Source: Pristionchus mayeri (taxonomy: Eukaryota; Nematoda; Chromadorea; Rhabditida; Neodiplogasteridae). Taken from it: a stretch of 64,000 nt of DNA. The position numbers and the translations under genes are program-made. The notes under the pieces are model-generated. The model did not search any database. It was given only the letters and a program-made list of their open reading frames with translations, and had not been told where the DNA came from. Below are positions 1-12,281 of this stretch, piece after piece; within the stretch, counting starts at the first letter, position 1, and each line of letters begins with the position of its first letter. The DNA is taken from NCBI GenBank assembly GCA_036245805.1, contig BTRK01000002.1, forward strand, positions 36,686,661 through 36,750,660, given 5' to 3'.

Positions 1-84
1 AGAGCACTCCCAGCAATTCGAACTGGAGTTCGCCCCAATGGTCACTAACAATTACCGATTGTATTTCTCCAATAGGGCCAAGAC

Positions 85-196
85 TAGAGTTCTTCATTCG
101 GGCTTTCGTTTCTTCATTTAGCACACTCTCTACACTGGTCGATCGATGAGGGAGTATTTAAAATGAAGAGTCCGAGGTATCGCTTCTCGAACTCTA
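85..196. repeat. hairpin MITE, TAGAGTTC family
   Basis: A 112-bp near-palindrome beginning TAGAGTTC and ending GAACTCTA. The arms carry the CTTCATTT...AAATGAAG and ACACTCTC motifs seen in all family members. It is flanked by GCCAAGAC on the left (77-84) and GCCAAAAC on the right (197-204), an 8-bp target duplication with one mismatch. The 8-bp duplication suggests hAT-type mobilisation; no transposase is present. Confidence 0.75.
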
Positions 197-393
197 GCCA
201 AAACTCACAACATCAGCGGCTCCCGGTAGCTGAGCGTCGTCGCTATCAGAATTGTCGTGTGCACAGCGCCGTGCGTCAATTGAAAGCAGAACAGCGCGCT
301 GTTGATGTCTGAAAATTTCACGGAATTTCGGTGTAGCTCCAAACGATTTCATCGGGTGATCAAATAGTAAAGATCACTGCTGTTTCTATATCT

Positions 394-930
394 TGAACGT
401 TCGGGTAGTGGACAAAACGGCAAATGAACGCCGTTCGCTTGCGATTCAAGGTAGCGACTTGGGAGTTGTTTCATTGTTACCAGTGTGTGCTCCCCTACAT
501 TTGCATATGTAAGTCTTGCTACCAGGCGATCTTGAGTTTCACTCCATATCTATGTATCCCTGTTCATGGTCCAAATTGGGAATTTGAGATGACAATCATG
601 GTTAGATAAACACCAAATGCCGTAACAAATCGATAAATATATTACTTGATTACAGTAGATACTGGGGTACTGAAATAACGATTGGTTACGGCATTTGTTG
701 TTTATCTAACCATGATTGTCATCTCAAATTCCCAATTTGGATCATGAACAGGGATACATAGATATGGAGTGAAACTCAAGATCGCCTGATAGCAAGACTT
801 ACATATTCAAATGTAGGCGAGTTCACACTGGTAACAATGAAACAACTCCCAAGTCGCTACCTTGAATCGCAAGCGAACGGCGTTCATTTGCCGTTTTGTC
901 CATTGCCGTTTTGTCCACTACCCGAACGTG
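394..930. repeat. fold-back element
   Basis: Two long arms (about 394-633 and 678-930) are inverted copies of each other, from the outer GGACAAAACGGCAAATG to the inner GGCATTTG, with a spacer of about 45 bp. The right arm repeats the CCGTTTTGTCCA segment. Short open frames in the arms mirror each other and have no recognisable product. No target duplication was identified. Confidence 0.7.
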
Positions 931-1284
931 CTGTCTATGCATATACTATTAAAACAAACGTTAAATTGTCCAGAACTGAATTTTTCGAAACAAAAAGAAA
1001 TTTTAGAGACCAGGTGTTAGGGCGACGGCGATCATGGAATAGGCATAGATGCTGCACGGCACTAGCTGGATAGTCACAGGGATAATTGCCTGCAAATAAT
1101 TCTCCATGGCAATGGCAATGTCAATTGCACAATTGCTATTTCATGAAAGTGGCATTCTTGTGAAAGAAAAATTGTCATTGACTCATGAGCAAATGTCAGC
1201 AATAAATTTATTACAATTGGGTTCTTCGCTTTATGCAATGATTTTTCAAGATTTTTTTGTCAACTAATCACAATTTGTACTGAT

Positions 1285-1397
1285 TAGGGTTCTCTTATTG
1301 GAAAATTGTTGCATCATTTTCGAATATGCAGTTCATCCATAGCGCACATGAAACATATTCGAAAATGGTACAAATATTTTCCAAAAAGAGAACCCTA
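1285..1397. repeat. hAT-like MITE, TAGGGTT family
   Basis: A hairpin with ends TAGGGTTCTC and GAGAACCCTA, flanked by a perfect 8-bp direct repeat GTACTGAT (277-284 of the 1-kb block, i.e. 1277-1284, and 1398-1405). Its centre shares a GCGCACATGAAACATAT segment with the element at 62302-62452, so the two are related despite different arm sequences. The 8-bp duplication is typical of the hAT superfamily. Confidence 0.8.
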
Positions 1398-1917
1398 GTA
1401 CTGATGATGTCCGCCTATTATGAGGCGGGTCGGGCGTATGCGGCTCATCTCTTCTACTAGCATGTCGTTGTTCAATTTGCTCTTCCATGACAGTTTTCGC
1501 TTCTTACAATGTATTTTTAATTCAGCTCTCTCTCTCCTCGAGTTCGAAAGAGGGACATTAGGTCGGATGAGAACTGTGACGCCATAGTTCGCATTCGACG
1601 AAGTGTCGAAAGTTCTACACTTAGTCGATGTTCTCTTTTTAACCTTGGAAAATCCCCGTGATCAGTGACACTTCTTAGTACTGCTTGTTAAACAGGTCAC
1701 AAGACACTACTCGAGCTTACCCCCCCCCCTTTATCGATCAAATAACTGATAATTTCCCCTCTCAACTCATGATTAGGATATAAACGAAAAGTTTTAAGAA
1801 TATCAATGGAAAGTTCGTCAACTCTGAAAAGTTCACCTGAAATATCAACATCCACATCAGCCTACGTTGAAGTATTCGTGTTTTGTCGCTGAGTGTTGTT
1901 TGCTGAACGATATATTT

Positions 1918-3376
1918 ACATTAAGAGACTGGCTCGGTAAGATTCGAGGGTTCGCCTGTTGTGGCTGGACATCATCATCGCCGATCTTGACCAACATTTT
2001 TTCCTGGATACCCCCATGGGTCCTCTTCACTAAATCGAGTATTAGATGGGTCATGCTCTTGAAACTTATAAATGCCGGGTAATCAAAATTTAGAAACTCG
2101 AAATTCAGCAAAAATTCAGAGGTGGGATCTAGGTCCGAGATTAGTGTGGTTTATTATTATACTAACCTAGGCAACAAAAACGAGTTATATTTCGTTCCGA
2201 AAATTCAATCGCAAACTGGTTTTTCATGTTTTAAAATTCAGTTTTATTAATTTTTTAAAATTTAAATCGAAAAACAGCAATCAAACCCACGGCGCATGTT
2301 GTAGAGCAGAAAATTCTGCGTCGATTGCCCCCATAGGGAATAAAAAATTTTGGGTCATGTTTTTCGATAATTGGCCCTAAATGTAGATCAAAAATAAAAA
2401 TTTATCAGAAACCCTTCATATTGGTACACATTTTGTAGATATCGTCGAGCTGATCAATGTTTATGTTAAACATTTTTCATGAAAATGTGATTCAAGCATT
2501 TTATGAGCGCTAGAAAAGGGCAGTTTTAGAATAAAAAAGAACCAGAATTGATTAAAATAAAATTGATCATAATTCTCCAGGAATAAACTTTCACGAAAAA
2601 TGATAAACATGAACATTGTTCAGCTCGACGAGGTCTACAAAATGAGCACCATTACGAAGGAATTCTGAAACAAAACTATTTTTGATCTACAATTGCGGTC
2701 AATCATCTCAAAACATGCCCCAACCAAATTTGCAATTTTAAGGCTCATTCGACGAAGAATTTCATGATCTACAAAATGCCTTACATGCCGTCATGCGAAT
2801 TTTTTTATTTTAATATTTTAAAATAATTTATTATTATTTTTAGTACAGTTTCTCGAAAATGTAATTTTCTAGCGACCAATATGAAGGGTTTCTGATAAAT
2901 TTTTATTTTTGATCTACCTTTGGGGCCAATTATCGAAAAACATGCCCCAAAATTTTTCATTCGCTAAGGGGTCAATCGACGCAGAATTTTCCGCTCTACA
3001 ACATGCGCCGTAGGTTTCTTTGCGGTTTTTCGATTTAAATTTTAAAAATTAATAAAAACTGAATTTTAAAACATGAAAAACCAGTTTGCGATTGAATTTT
3101 CGGAACGAAAAATAACTCGTTTTTGTTGCCTAGGTTAGTATGTTAATAAATCACACTAATCTGGGACCTAGATCCCACCTCTGAATTTTGCTAAATTTCG
3201 AGTTTCCAAATTTTGATGACCCGGCATTTCTAAGTTTCAAGAGCATGACCCATCTAATACTCGATTTAGTGAAGAGGACCCATGGGGGTATCCAGGAAAA
3301 AATTTTGGTCAAGATCGGCGATGATGATGTCCGGCCTGTCCTGGAATCTTACCGAGCCGGTCTCTTAACAAATGTA
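1918..3376. repeat. large fold-back carrying a duplicated coding-like segment
   Basis: The arms run inward from about 1918 to 2600 and from about 3376 back to 2630. Each arm keeps the same roughly 30-residue open segment containing THLILDLVKRTHGGIQEK, minus strand in the left arm and plus strand in the right. The inner parts are AT-rich and more diverged. The conserved peptide is not recognised. It could be a captured host exon or remnant of the element's own gene. Confidence 0.65.
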
Positions 3377-3539
3377 TCACTACTCGATGAAGCAAAAACT
3401 GCAGCTTCAGGAACATTTTTTTTCAAATTTCTCAAATTCAAACATACTATGGTAGTATCTTAGTATAGGGACAAGATTACGAAAGAGCAAGGTCATTTGT
3501 CCCGCAGCCGGCTTTTAGACATTTTACGGTTTTTTTACT

Positions 3540-4320
3540 CTATTGACTCGTGATACCTGTTTTAAAAAGCAATAGTCTCACTTTTCTAGAGAGCAAGTAG
3601 AATGTGCCGAGCATTAAATATAAACCCAGTGTACCAACGAGTATCATTATCTGCAGTGCATCCCGGATTAAACGGCAGACTTCATGGATTAATGGCCATG
3701 TCCCTCCTCTTTTTCTATATCCTTTGCTGATATTCGTCCGCATTACCCGTAACAAGTGAAGGAATGGAGAATGACAGGGGTGTGGAGGATTAATCAAGGA
3801 AGTGTCTAACTATCGTTGAGCCCCGTGCAAAACAAAAATTCATTTCGCGCTATTTTTCGCGTTCAAAAAACAGCGAATTTACTTTTACGCGGAATTTTAC
3901 CTCACTGAATCGGCTTTTAATGTGAAGTATTTGTGAAAAAAAAATAGATTTCTTAGCTCTTTTTTCTCTTTTCTACACATGTCTCCCTGATTCACCTAAC
4001 AAGTTATAACGAAGGATGGACAATGATAAGGATGTGGGGGTGGGGGGGGGGGGGTGATGATTAATAAAGGATGTACCAAAAATATCAAAAATCGTACCAA
4101 TATTGTCGAGGACGCGAACATAATTGTATGGTGAGGATACATTGTAAAATCGTAAGCAAATGCTCGATAATTCGCGTTTTCTATTAGATAATATAATGAA
4201 GCATAATTCTGAAAAACATATGAAATATACGAAACTATTTTGATCGTACTCACGTTTCGTATAAATTCCGGCCCTCCTTCGAGATTTCGGTACGTGCCCA
4301 TGTATGCAACGCCAGGGCAA
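3540..4320 (-). pseudogene. possible 3' exons of an unidentified membrane protein
   Basis: Two exon-like segments are seen. 4254-4320 has a TTTAG acceptor and a GTGAGT donor and reads CPGVAYMGTYRN... for 22 residues ending in phase 0. 3540-3650 has a CTGCAG acceptor and starts in phase 0. It encodes a hydrophobic segment (IMILVGTLGLYLMLGTFYLL), then a basic tail and a stop, like a C-terminal membrane anchor; alternatively a GTGAGA donor could end it at 3582. No upstream exons were found in the repeat-filled sequence toward 7 kb, so this may be a remnant. The family is not recognised, and the two segments may not belong together. Confidence 0.25.
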
Positions 4321-4804
4321 CTAAAGATAATGAAAATGGCAACTCAAAAGATGTAGCGATACGTTAACTGAAACACGTCAATAATTTCACGAAATATTGC
4401 ATAACAAACCGAAACCTGCCGATGTCTCACCATGCCAAGTACGATAATGAATTTGTAATGAAAACAGTAAAGAATGGCCACAGCCACATATGAAACAATC
4501 AAGCACATTAGTGTCTGTGAGTCAACACGCTACTGTTTGCATGTGCGCAATATCTGACACTTACGGCTCCTGGATGGATACTAAAGCCAAAAGTAGTACA
4601 CAAAACTCCATCGCATATGCCTCCCATAGCCGGGAAAAATGGAATAGGAGCAAAGAGAAACCCGAAATTCAGATCGACAAGAGTGACTGAGATCTGAATA
4701 AGCAAGTCTGGAAATTAGTATCAGCATTGTGAGAACACTTTGGAACAATTGGTTAAAGTTACGAGACATCGAAAAGAAAGGGTAAGTAAACAAAGGGTAA
4801 GTCT

Positions 4805-5048
4805 TAAAGAAGGAGTGCAAACGCGCGCCCAGTTGGAATATGTTTCACCTAGGGCCGCACTCTCTTCAAGTCGCGTGCTATCTCGCCCCCTTCCCTGAGC
4901 TTTCCCTGATCTGGCTCCCAGCCAACTAGCGATAACTCTGTTCGGAATGGAGATATCAATGTGAAAATTTCGGCGCTTCATATCGTTGTGGAGCTCAGTC
5001 CATATGATATCTTCAAAAAGTGAATTTTGAGTTTACTCCTCCTTTAAA
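4805..5048. repeat. MITE with TTTACTCCTCCTTTA end
   Basis: A roughly 240-bp unit matches 10770-11013 in direct orientation over most of its length: the CACTCTCTTCAAGTCGCGTG block, CTTTCCCTGATCTGGCTC, and the right end TTTACTCCTCCTTTAA. The copy at 10770-11013 still has a complementary left end (AAAGGAGGAGTAAA); here the left end is degraded. Confidence 0.65.
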
Positions 5049-5202
5049 GGGGTGATATAGAGAGACCAACCTGTAGAATGATCAAATATCGCGCGAAAGG
5101 GCGTCCAGGTTGCGGAGTTTTCGTGATCATCAGATATATCGCGAGGGCGGAAAAGGCGTGAGTGAGCACTCCGATGGTGTGCTGGTAGACGGGCATCGCC
5201 GT

Positions 5203-5243
5203 GTGCCAGAGGGGATGCAGGGAGATCCCCTCTGGCACACGGC
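5203..5243. repeat. short perfect hairpin
   Basis: GTGTGCCAGAGGGGAT pairs perfectly with ATCCCCTCTGGCACAC across a loop of about 8 bases. A second, unpaired version of the left arm (GTGTGCCAGTGGGGATGCAG) occurs near 6670, so the sequence is part of a dispersed repeat. It is not followed by a T-run and is not a bacterial terminator. Confidence 0.5.
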
Positions 5244-5320
5244 GGGGCTAATTAGGTCACTAGTGTGCAGCTGCTCCACTATGTCACATAGGGAAGCGTC
5301 TTTGGTACCATTTCAAGTAT

Positions 5321-6577
5321 TAGGTTGTAACATAAGTTTTGTCGCATTTCGGAGGTTCACAATATTTCCATGAAGGATACTTCTCAAACATTATCAATGC
5401 CTGACCTCCTAGTATATGTTTGGGGTGTTCATGCACATTCAAACCATAGGGTAGAGCTGAACTGCGCACGCTGGCTATGCGAAAAATATTAATATGAACT
5501 GATTTAAATTTGGTGCAGATTTTATTAATTCGTTTGATCGGGTGCTAGTTCGCAGAGATGAATAATGAACCAAACTTTACAGCATGGTGATATACCCCGT
5601 CAATGCTCTTTCAAAATATACGCCAGATATGGTGCTATGTTGAGCGGAACCAAAGATATACTTCACTGAGTGTAAGGTTAGCCGCTGATTCGTAGCCAAC
5701 TTGACCAACTCTTCTGAATCCAGAATTGCAACAACAGTGACTAACATAAGTGCGTTCAATTACCACTCATGGAGGTATAATTTATCATTAAACAAGTGAG
5801 AGAAAGAACACTCCACTTGTGGGAAATTTGAATTTTTATTAATTCAATTCGAGCACAATTTTACCAAAATTTGCAAGTTTAGGTGTTTCGAATTAAAGAT
5901 TGTCATTCAAAAGCTATTTATTTCCAAACTTATCCCAAGTAGATACTAGTAAGGGAAGGGTTTATGGTTCGGATGGACACAACAAATCAGATATTGAACA
6001 TGTGTGCGAGGTAGGAATATGAACAAAGTGCCGATTTCAGTAGTTTAATTTACATACCATCGTTCTGAATGGAGCCACTTATCTCAACAGAACCCAATCT
6101 ACCCCAAACTTTGTCTGCACACTGACCACTTTGGGTGAACTATATTCCACCACTATTTGGATCTGGATATCTACTGAGAAGAAAATTCGGCTTGCGAAAG
6201 TTTTCGCGACCGTCACCAACCATCCACATTATACAAACTCGTCTACATTTCTAGAACGATTTTCGTTTGTCATTTATCCGTGACTGGTTAAAAATTATGC
6301 ACATATGTAGTACTTTACGCAAATCACACAAAATCGGCATAATTTATCCTTTTCAAGAAGAGCTGATGCGTGAAAATGATTTCTAATCCTTATCTCAGTA
6401 CAACTTTGTCTGTGCCTCCTCAACTGCCTTGACAGGACTGAAGTAAAGCGCGTAAGAAAGAGTACGAAGGCCCTCACTGATGATGAATAACGAAATTGAG
6501 ATTAAATTAATTCGAAGAATTTCTGGGGTTAAAATGCATAAGAGATTGGACGCGACAAAACTTATGTTACAACCTGA
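5321..6577. mobile_element. non-autonomous mariner-like element, copy 1
   Basis: Starts TAGGTTGTAACATAAG and ends in the complement, with TA on both sides. About 1.26 kb. An inverted second copy lies at 17673-18938 and matches closely along all stretches compared. There is no transposase. A short minus-strand frame (5577-5759) is kept in both copies (contains ILDSEELVKLATNQRL) but resembles nothing known to me. Confidence 0.75.
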
Positions 6578-7055
6578 TAGTTTCAGCTATCGTGTGAGTT
6601 ACACACTCTTTGAAAGCACTATTTGAAATGGCAGAAAGTATTTGTGTTCCTCTGCTAAGCGGGCATCGCAGTGTGCCAGTGGGGATGCAGGGAGAGATTC
6701 GAAATTCTGGTTTCTCCTATCGTCGTTTCGGAGGCAGGTGAAAGCCAGAATTAATTCTGTTTTTCCGTACCTTTTATGTAGTGCACTAGAAAGAGTAATT
6801 CGTGAAGTGTTTTTTATGAAGCAAACACTCTCTACGCAGCAGTGAGAGAATGCGAGAATGTAAAAACAATTACTCGAATTCCGCACTCTAATGCTGTCCG
6901 ATATTGGAGGTAAGAAAGAACAGGTGAAAGAGGTAATTGGGTATTGACAGGTGAAAGACACAATTAACTCGCGTGCACACCTTGTTCGCGAGGTGCTATG
7001 ACACCATCGTAAAGAATCGAAAAATCATGTGGGTGTTGCATGAAACGTTGATATA

Positions 7056-10000
7056 CAGTAGCGCCGGAAAGTATTCATACGATTTGATTTTTTCATATAA
7101 CTTTTTCTGCAGTTGGCTTAGCAAGTTAGATGTTGTAGCGCTATATATCAAACCCATCGAAGAATACGATGCAAGTATTGCGTCACCACGTGCACCTTAA
7201 CGGATTGCATAGTGATGACGCAATCGAATTTCACTTTTTCAAACTGGCATTCTTCTTATACGGAATTTTTCCAGCTTGCCAAAAGATCGTCATCATGAGT
7301 CCAGATGATCCTGAGAATATGAAAACAATATCTCAACATTTCCCCTCAGGGCATGAAAAAACCTCTTTTTAACATGACCACTTTTTGGAGATTCATAACT
7401 TTTCGGGAAATCTGTATAAAAATCTGATTTTTGCTTAAGAGACCTTCCACGTGAAAACGTAGGAACCGTACGGATGACTTTTCTGCAACCCCCTCAATAT
7501 TTTGCTGGTGAAGTTCCCATACCAAGTGCTGATATTTGGCCCAATATGAGTGCCTATGGTGCACTCTCCGAAAAATGCCAGACCGGGCCCGAAAAAAATC
7601 GAAATTTTTACTTTTTTTAATGTATGATTTTATAGTTTTTCTGGGTGTATTTTTCGATGAGAATCACGAAAAACATGGTGAAAAAGCCGGGAACGATCGA
7701 TAAATCGGTCAAAATGGCGATTTTCGTCATTTTTTCGACTTCCTGAAAATGTTTTTCATTAATGTGCACGAGATTATTACAGATTCGGAATCTACGCCTG
7801 AAAGTACCTCTAAAACCCAATTTTCAGAAACTTTTACTTATGGCCACCGGAGCTACAGTATCCTGAACATAGCATACTCACTGGCCGCAGGTTGTGCTAT
7901 CAAAAAATATTTTGAGATTATGATGCTATATGTGACAATTTAAAGCGGAAATGATATTTTTATGTTATGTTTACCCATTTGAGAGCTTGGGATGTCAGTT
8001 CCACCCATTTGATTTCAAATTCTGATTTTTTGATTTTTTCATATAGATATTCATCATGGCAAGCAGTTTTAGCGAATGTTTGGGGTTCCTATTGACCAAT
8101 TATGGTCAGAAACAACTTCTCATGTATCCTTTCAATCATAATTATCAATATTTGAGTACAGATAGTGCGACTTGGAAACTTACTCCATCAAAACCCATAA
8201 AAATGCGTAATTTGGCAATTTTTCACGATTTCAAAGAGCTCTAGATATAGTTGTTCAGCCTCAACGTGACCACAACATGCTCAAAATGTCTAAAAATGAT
8301 CATACTTACCTAATTTTGTAATTTTACGGTAATACGAGAAAAAATTTTTTTTCGAAAAATTTCAGGATTTCTTCAGGATGACCATGAAATTTTTCGAAAA
8401 AAAATTTTTCTCGGTTTTGATGGAGTAAGTTTCCAAGTCGCACTATCTGTACTCAAATATTGATAATTATGATTGAAAGGATACATGAGAAGTTGTTTCT
8501 GACCATAATTGGTCAATAGGAACCCCAAACATTCGCTAAAACTGCTTGCCATGATGAATATCTATATGAAAAAATCAAAAAATCAGAATTTGAAATCTAA
8601 TGGGTGGAACTGACATCCCAAGCTCTCAAATGGGTAAACATAACATAAAAATATCATTTCCGCTTTAAATTGTCACATATAGCATCATAATCTCAAAATA
8701 TTTTTTGATAGCACAACCTGCGGCCAGTGAGTATGCTATGTTTAGGATACTGTAGCTCCGGTGGCCATAAGTAAAAGTTTCTGAAAATTGGGTTTTAGAG
8801 GTACTTTCAGGCGTAGATTCCGAATCTGTAATAATCTCGTGCACATTAATGAAAAACATTTTCAGGAAGTCGAAAAAATGACGAAAATCGCCATTTTGAC
8901 CGATTTATCGATCGTTCCCGGCTTTTTCACCATGTTTTTCGTGATTTTCATCGAAAAATACACCCAGAAAAACTATAAAATCATACATTTAAAAAAAGTT
9001 AAAATTTCGATTTTTTCGGGCCCGGTCTGGCATTTTTCGGAGAGTGCACCATAGGCACTCATATTGGGCCAAATATCAGCACTCGGTATGGGAACTTCAC
9101 CAGCAAAATATTGAGGGGGGTTGCAGAAAAGTCATCCGTCGACCCCTTTCTAAAGCTACGTTTTCTCGTGGAACGTCTCTTAAGCATGTTCAAAATGTCT
9201 TATATATATATATATGATTCCCAACTTTTTAGAGTGTTTGGATATCTTTACTGTTCGCGGCGATCGTGTTTCTGAGGTGCGCCGTGGTCCTGGATGTATG
9301 ACCCATCGGAAACAAGTTTGTGGGAGAGTTAAGGAAATCAATTGTTACTGTGTGTGCATGTCCAACATGTCCTGAAGAACCGATTCCCAACTTTTTGAAA
9401 TGTGTTAATAACTTTGGGCAAAGTTGTAGAGATAGTGCAGACGAAAATAGCGGGTCGGGGACTCGAAAGTGCCTCCGAAAACCGCCCGCCGCGGGCAGGA
9501 AAGATATGCAAACGCTCAAAAAAGTTGGGAATCATATATATAAGACATTTTAAACATGCCTAAGCAAAAATCAGATTTTTATACAGATTTTCCGAAAAGT
9601 TATGAATCTCCAAAAAGTGGTCATGTGAAAAAGTGATTTTTTCATGCCCTGAGGGCAAATATTGAGATATTGTTTTCATATTCTCCGGATCATCTGGTCT
9701 CATGATGACGATCATTTTGATGCCTTGAAACAGTCACTAGCTTGACTAGGATCCAATATCTTAATTTTTGACATCGATTTTGTAGCAAGGCTGCAGCCAA
9801 TGTGCGACCGAGCAGCAACTTCACATTTTTATTCTGGATAGACCTCGGTCTTATCTCCAACGTCAGAAAGTGTGGCAAGCTGGAAAAATTCCGTATAAGA
9901 ATAATGCCAGTTTGAAAAAGTGAAATTCGATTGCGTCATCACTATGCAACCCGTTAAGGTGCACGTGATGACGCAATACTTGCATCGTATTCTTCGATGG

Positions 10001-10081
10001 GTTTGATATATAGCGCTACAACATCTAACTTGCTAAGCCAACTGCAGAAAAAGTTATATGAAAAAATCAAATCGTATGAAT
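7056..10081. repeat. giant fold-back element (~3 kb)
   Basis: Arms of about 1.3-1.7 kb meet near 8.37 kb. The left arm begins GTAGCGCCGGAAAGTATTCA. The right arm ends AAATCGTATGAA, where it is cut by another insertion, and the missing end (TGAATACTTTCCGGCGCT) reappears at 12172-12192. Identical peptides can be read from both arms on opposite strands, for instance near 7749-7943 and 8665-8859, simply because the arms are copies. The right arm is longer because a further hairpin is inserted at about 9200-9540. Confidence 0.75.
9200..9543. repeat. hairpin element nested in the giant fold-back
   Basis: The ends ATGATTCCCAACTTTTTAGA and its complement near 9520-9535 pair, flanked by a TA-rich tract. 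The same inner ends (ATTCCCAACTTTTTAGAGCG) occur at 43026-43230 inside another fold-back, so this is a repeated unit rather than a chance palindrome. Confidence 0.6.
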
Positions 10082-10155
10082 TAGTGAATTAACACTGGCC
10101 TAGCAGTGTTCTCCCGCGAGCCCAGTCTCGAAGACGGAATTAGTGCCTTTATGAA

Positions 10156-12170
10156 TTAGTGTTGCGCTGGCGATCTAAATCTTCCCGATCTTTCAGTTCA
10201 AAAAGTTTGACCAGCCAGCTCAAAGTGATCGACGAGGAATGTGATCGATCACTTTGTGGGGAATGTGATCGATCAGATTTGGGGAGATCGTTTTGAAACA
10301 TAAAACGATCGATCAGATTTTGAGTGTTTGTTTTTGTTTTCGAAAGTGATCGATCATTTTTCAAAAGATCACATTTCGAAAAATGTTCAATTAGATAGGT
10401 TTCATCGATCTAGATCATTTTTGTTCGAGATGTTATTGCTATTCAGATTTCGGAGATAATCCTGATAAGTTTCAGAAATATTTAACCTACAAATCGCTTC
10501 TTACCAATCGATTTTAAAGCAGGAGTATCTGCAAAAACGCGCTTGCTTAAAATATGGTTCAAATAAGGAGAGAACTCTCTTCAAGTCGCGTGCTCTCTCA
10601 GTCGTTACCTGTGCGTCAGGGTCAATTTTGATTACTTTAATGCAACCATAACTCAACTCTGAATGGAGATTTCAAAATCGGAATTTCGGAAATGAGGTAC
10701 GGTATACGATTGTCTCGAAACTGCGTAGTCAGTTTGTCCTGGTTAGTTTTTCTGATAGTTCCGCTTTAAAGGAGGAGTAAATACAAACGCACGTTGGAAT
10801 ATGTTTCACATGTGGACGCACTCTCTTCAAGTCGCGTGCTATCTCGCCCCCCTTCCCTGAGCTTTCCCTGATCTGGCTCACAGCCAACTTGCTATAACTC
10901 TGTTCGGAATGGAGATATCAAGGTGAAAATTTCGGAGCTTCTTATCGTTGTGAAGCTCTATGCCGTGCATATGATAGCTTCAACAATTGAATTTTGAGTT
11001 TACTCCTCCTTTAATGCATTAAAAATCTTTCCTTTCAAAATGTCCTCGGCGCACAGTCACCTAGCGATAACTCGATAGCCATATTGATACATATAGTCGC
11101 GCCGGAAAGTCATGGGGATTTTTTGCCTTTGCCATAACTTTTTTTCCCGGGAAATACACCATTCTGGCACAAAGGCGTCATGTGGAAAATTCATTGTAGA
11201 TTGTAGGAAAATCTATTGCTAGATTAAAGAAACAAGTGGAAGGAAAAGCTACGTGAACGTTGAGAAGCTTCTTCTAAAAAAACAGAATCGAGGCCCGAAA
11301 GAGAGAGGCCCAATGGCATACTGTAGCTACCCTGACTTTCCGCGTGGGACATTCTGCAGCGGGAGTGATCCAAGAAACGAAAAAGCGAGAAAGATTACGG
11401 TAGTTGTAAGTGTGCTTTGAACGGGTTTCTAGCATGCCTATAAGCCAAGTTCTGAATTTCGGACCCTGTTATTGGATCAAGGCTGTAGCAAATGTGCGAC
11501 CGAGCAGCACCTTCAAACAATTATTCTGGGTAGGCCTCGGTCATATCTCCAATCTTAGAAAGTTTGTCGAAACTGGAAAAAAATCAATGTAAGAATAATA
11601 CCGCTTTGAAAAAGTGCATATTGATTTCGTCATCACTATGAAATAACGGGAGCAATTTCGCCATGCCCCAATACCAACATCGGCGCGATTGTATAAAAAT
11701 AAATTAAATACCGGTATAAATTCCATACCGCGAAAACTTCCTATGTATCGCGCACGAAAGCACACTTCCATAAATTATCTGGCTGTCACCATCTGATTCA
11801 ACCATCATTTCCCGATCTGTAATTTTAGCCTTAGATACTTTATTAATTATCTAGGGTTATGATACAATGCGGCGTTGTCAATAAGTCATAACCAAGAGGC
11901 TCTTTCTGCGTTCCGATTTTGCTGACATTCACATCGATTGGAAAACAGCGATTTGTAGGTTAAACATTTCTGAAACTTATCAGGATTATCTCTGAAATCT
12001 GAATAGCAATAAGATCTCGAATAAAAATGATCTAGATCGATGAAACCGATCTAATTGAACATTTTTCGAAATGTGGTCTTTTGAAAAATGATCGATCACT
12101 TTCGAAAACAAAAACAAACACTCAAAATCTGATCGATCGTTTTATGTTTTATGATCACTTGCGCAACACT
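10156..12170. repeat. nested fold-back inserted in the right arm of the 7-10 kb element
   Basis: The ends TTAGTGTTGCGC and GCGCAACACTAG pair. Long inverted arms rich in GATCGATCA (10180-10530 versus 11940-12155) follow. TATGAA occurs on both sides of the insert and joins the interrupted fold-back to its missing end at 12172. The interior carries other repeats: 10770-11013 and a GCGCCGGAAAGTCATG end at 11098. Confidence 0.55.
10770..11013. repeat. MITE with AAAGGAGGAGTAAA inverted ends
   Basis: The left end AAAGGAGGAGTAAA and right end TTTACTCCTCCTTTA are complementary. The body matches the truncated copy at 4805-5048. A further diverged copy begins near 10515 with TAAAGCAGGAGTATC. Confidence 0.7.
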
Positions 12171-12246
12171 AGTATGAATACTTTCCGGCGCTTCGTGCAG
12201 CGCTAGATATATTCCAATCGCAGACGAGGAAGTCGCGCTTTTTTGC

Positions 12247-12250
<4 letters not shown>

Positions 12251-12279
<29 letters not shown>
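12251..12279. repeat. (GA)n microsatellite
   Basis: A run of about 14 GA dinucleotides. From here to 13.6 kb I find no supported gene. A short plus-strand frame at 12563-12793 has no recognisable features. Confidence 0.9.

Positions 12280-12281
<2 letters not shown>

Noticed and set aside
7749..8859. Identical 64-codon frames on opposite strands (7749-7943 and 8665-8859)
   Set aside because: They are mirror images created by the arms of the giant fold-back. No start context, splice sites or homology support a gene.
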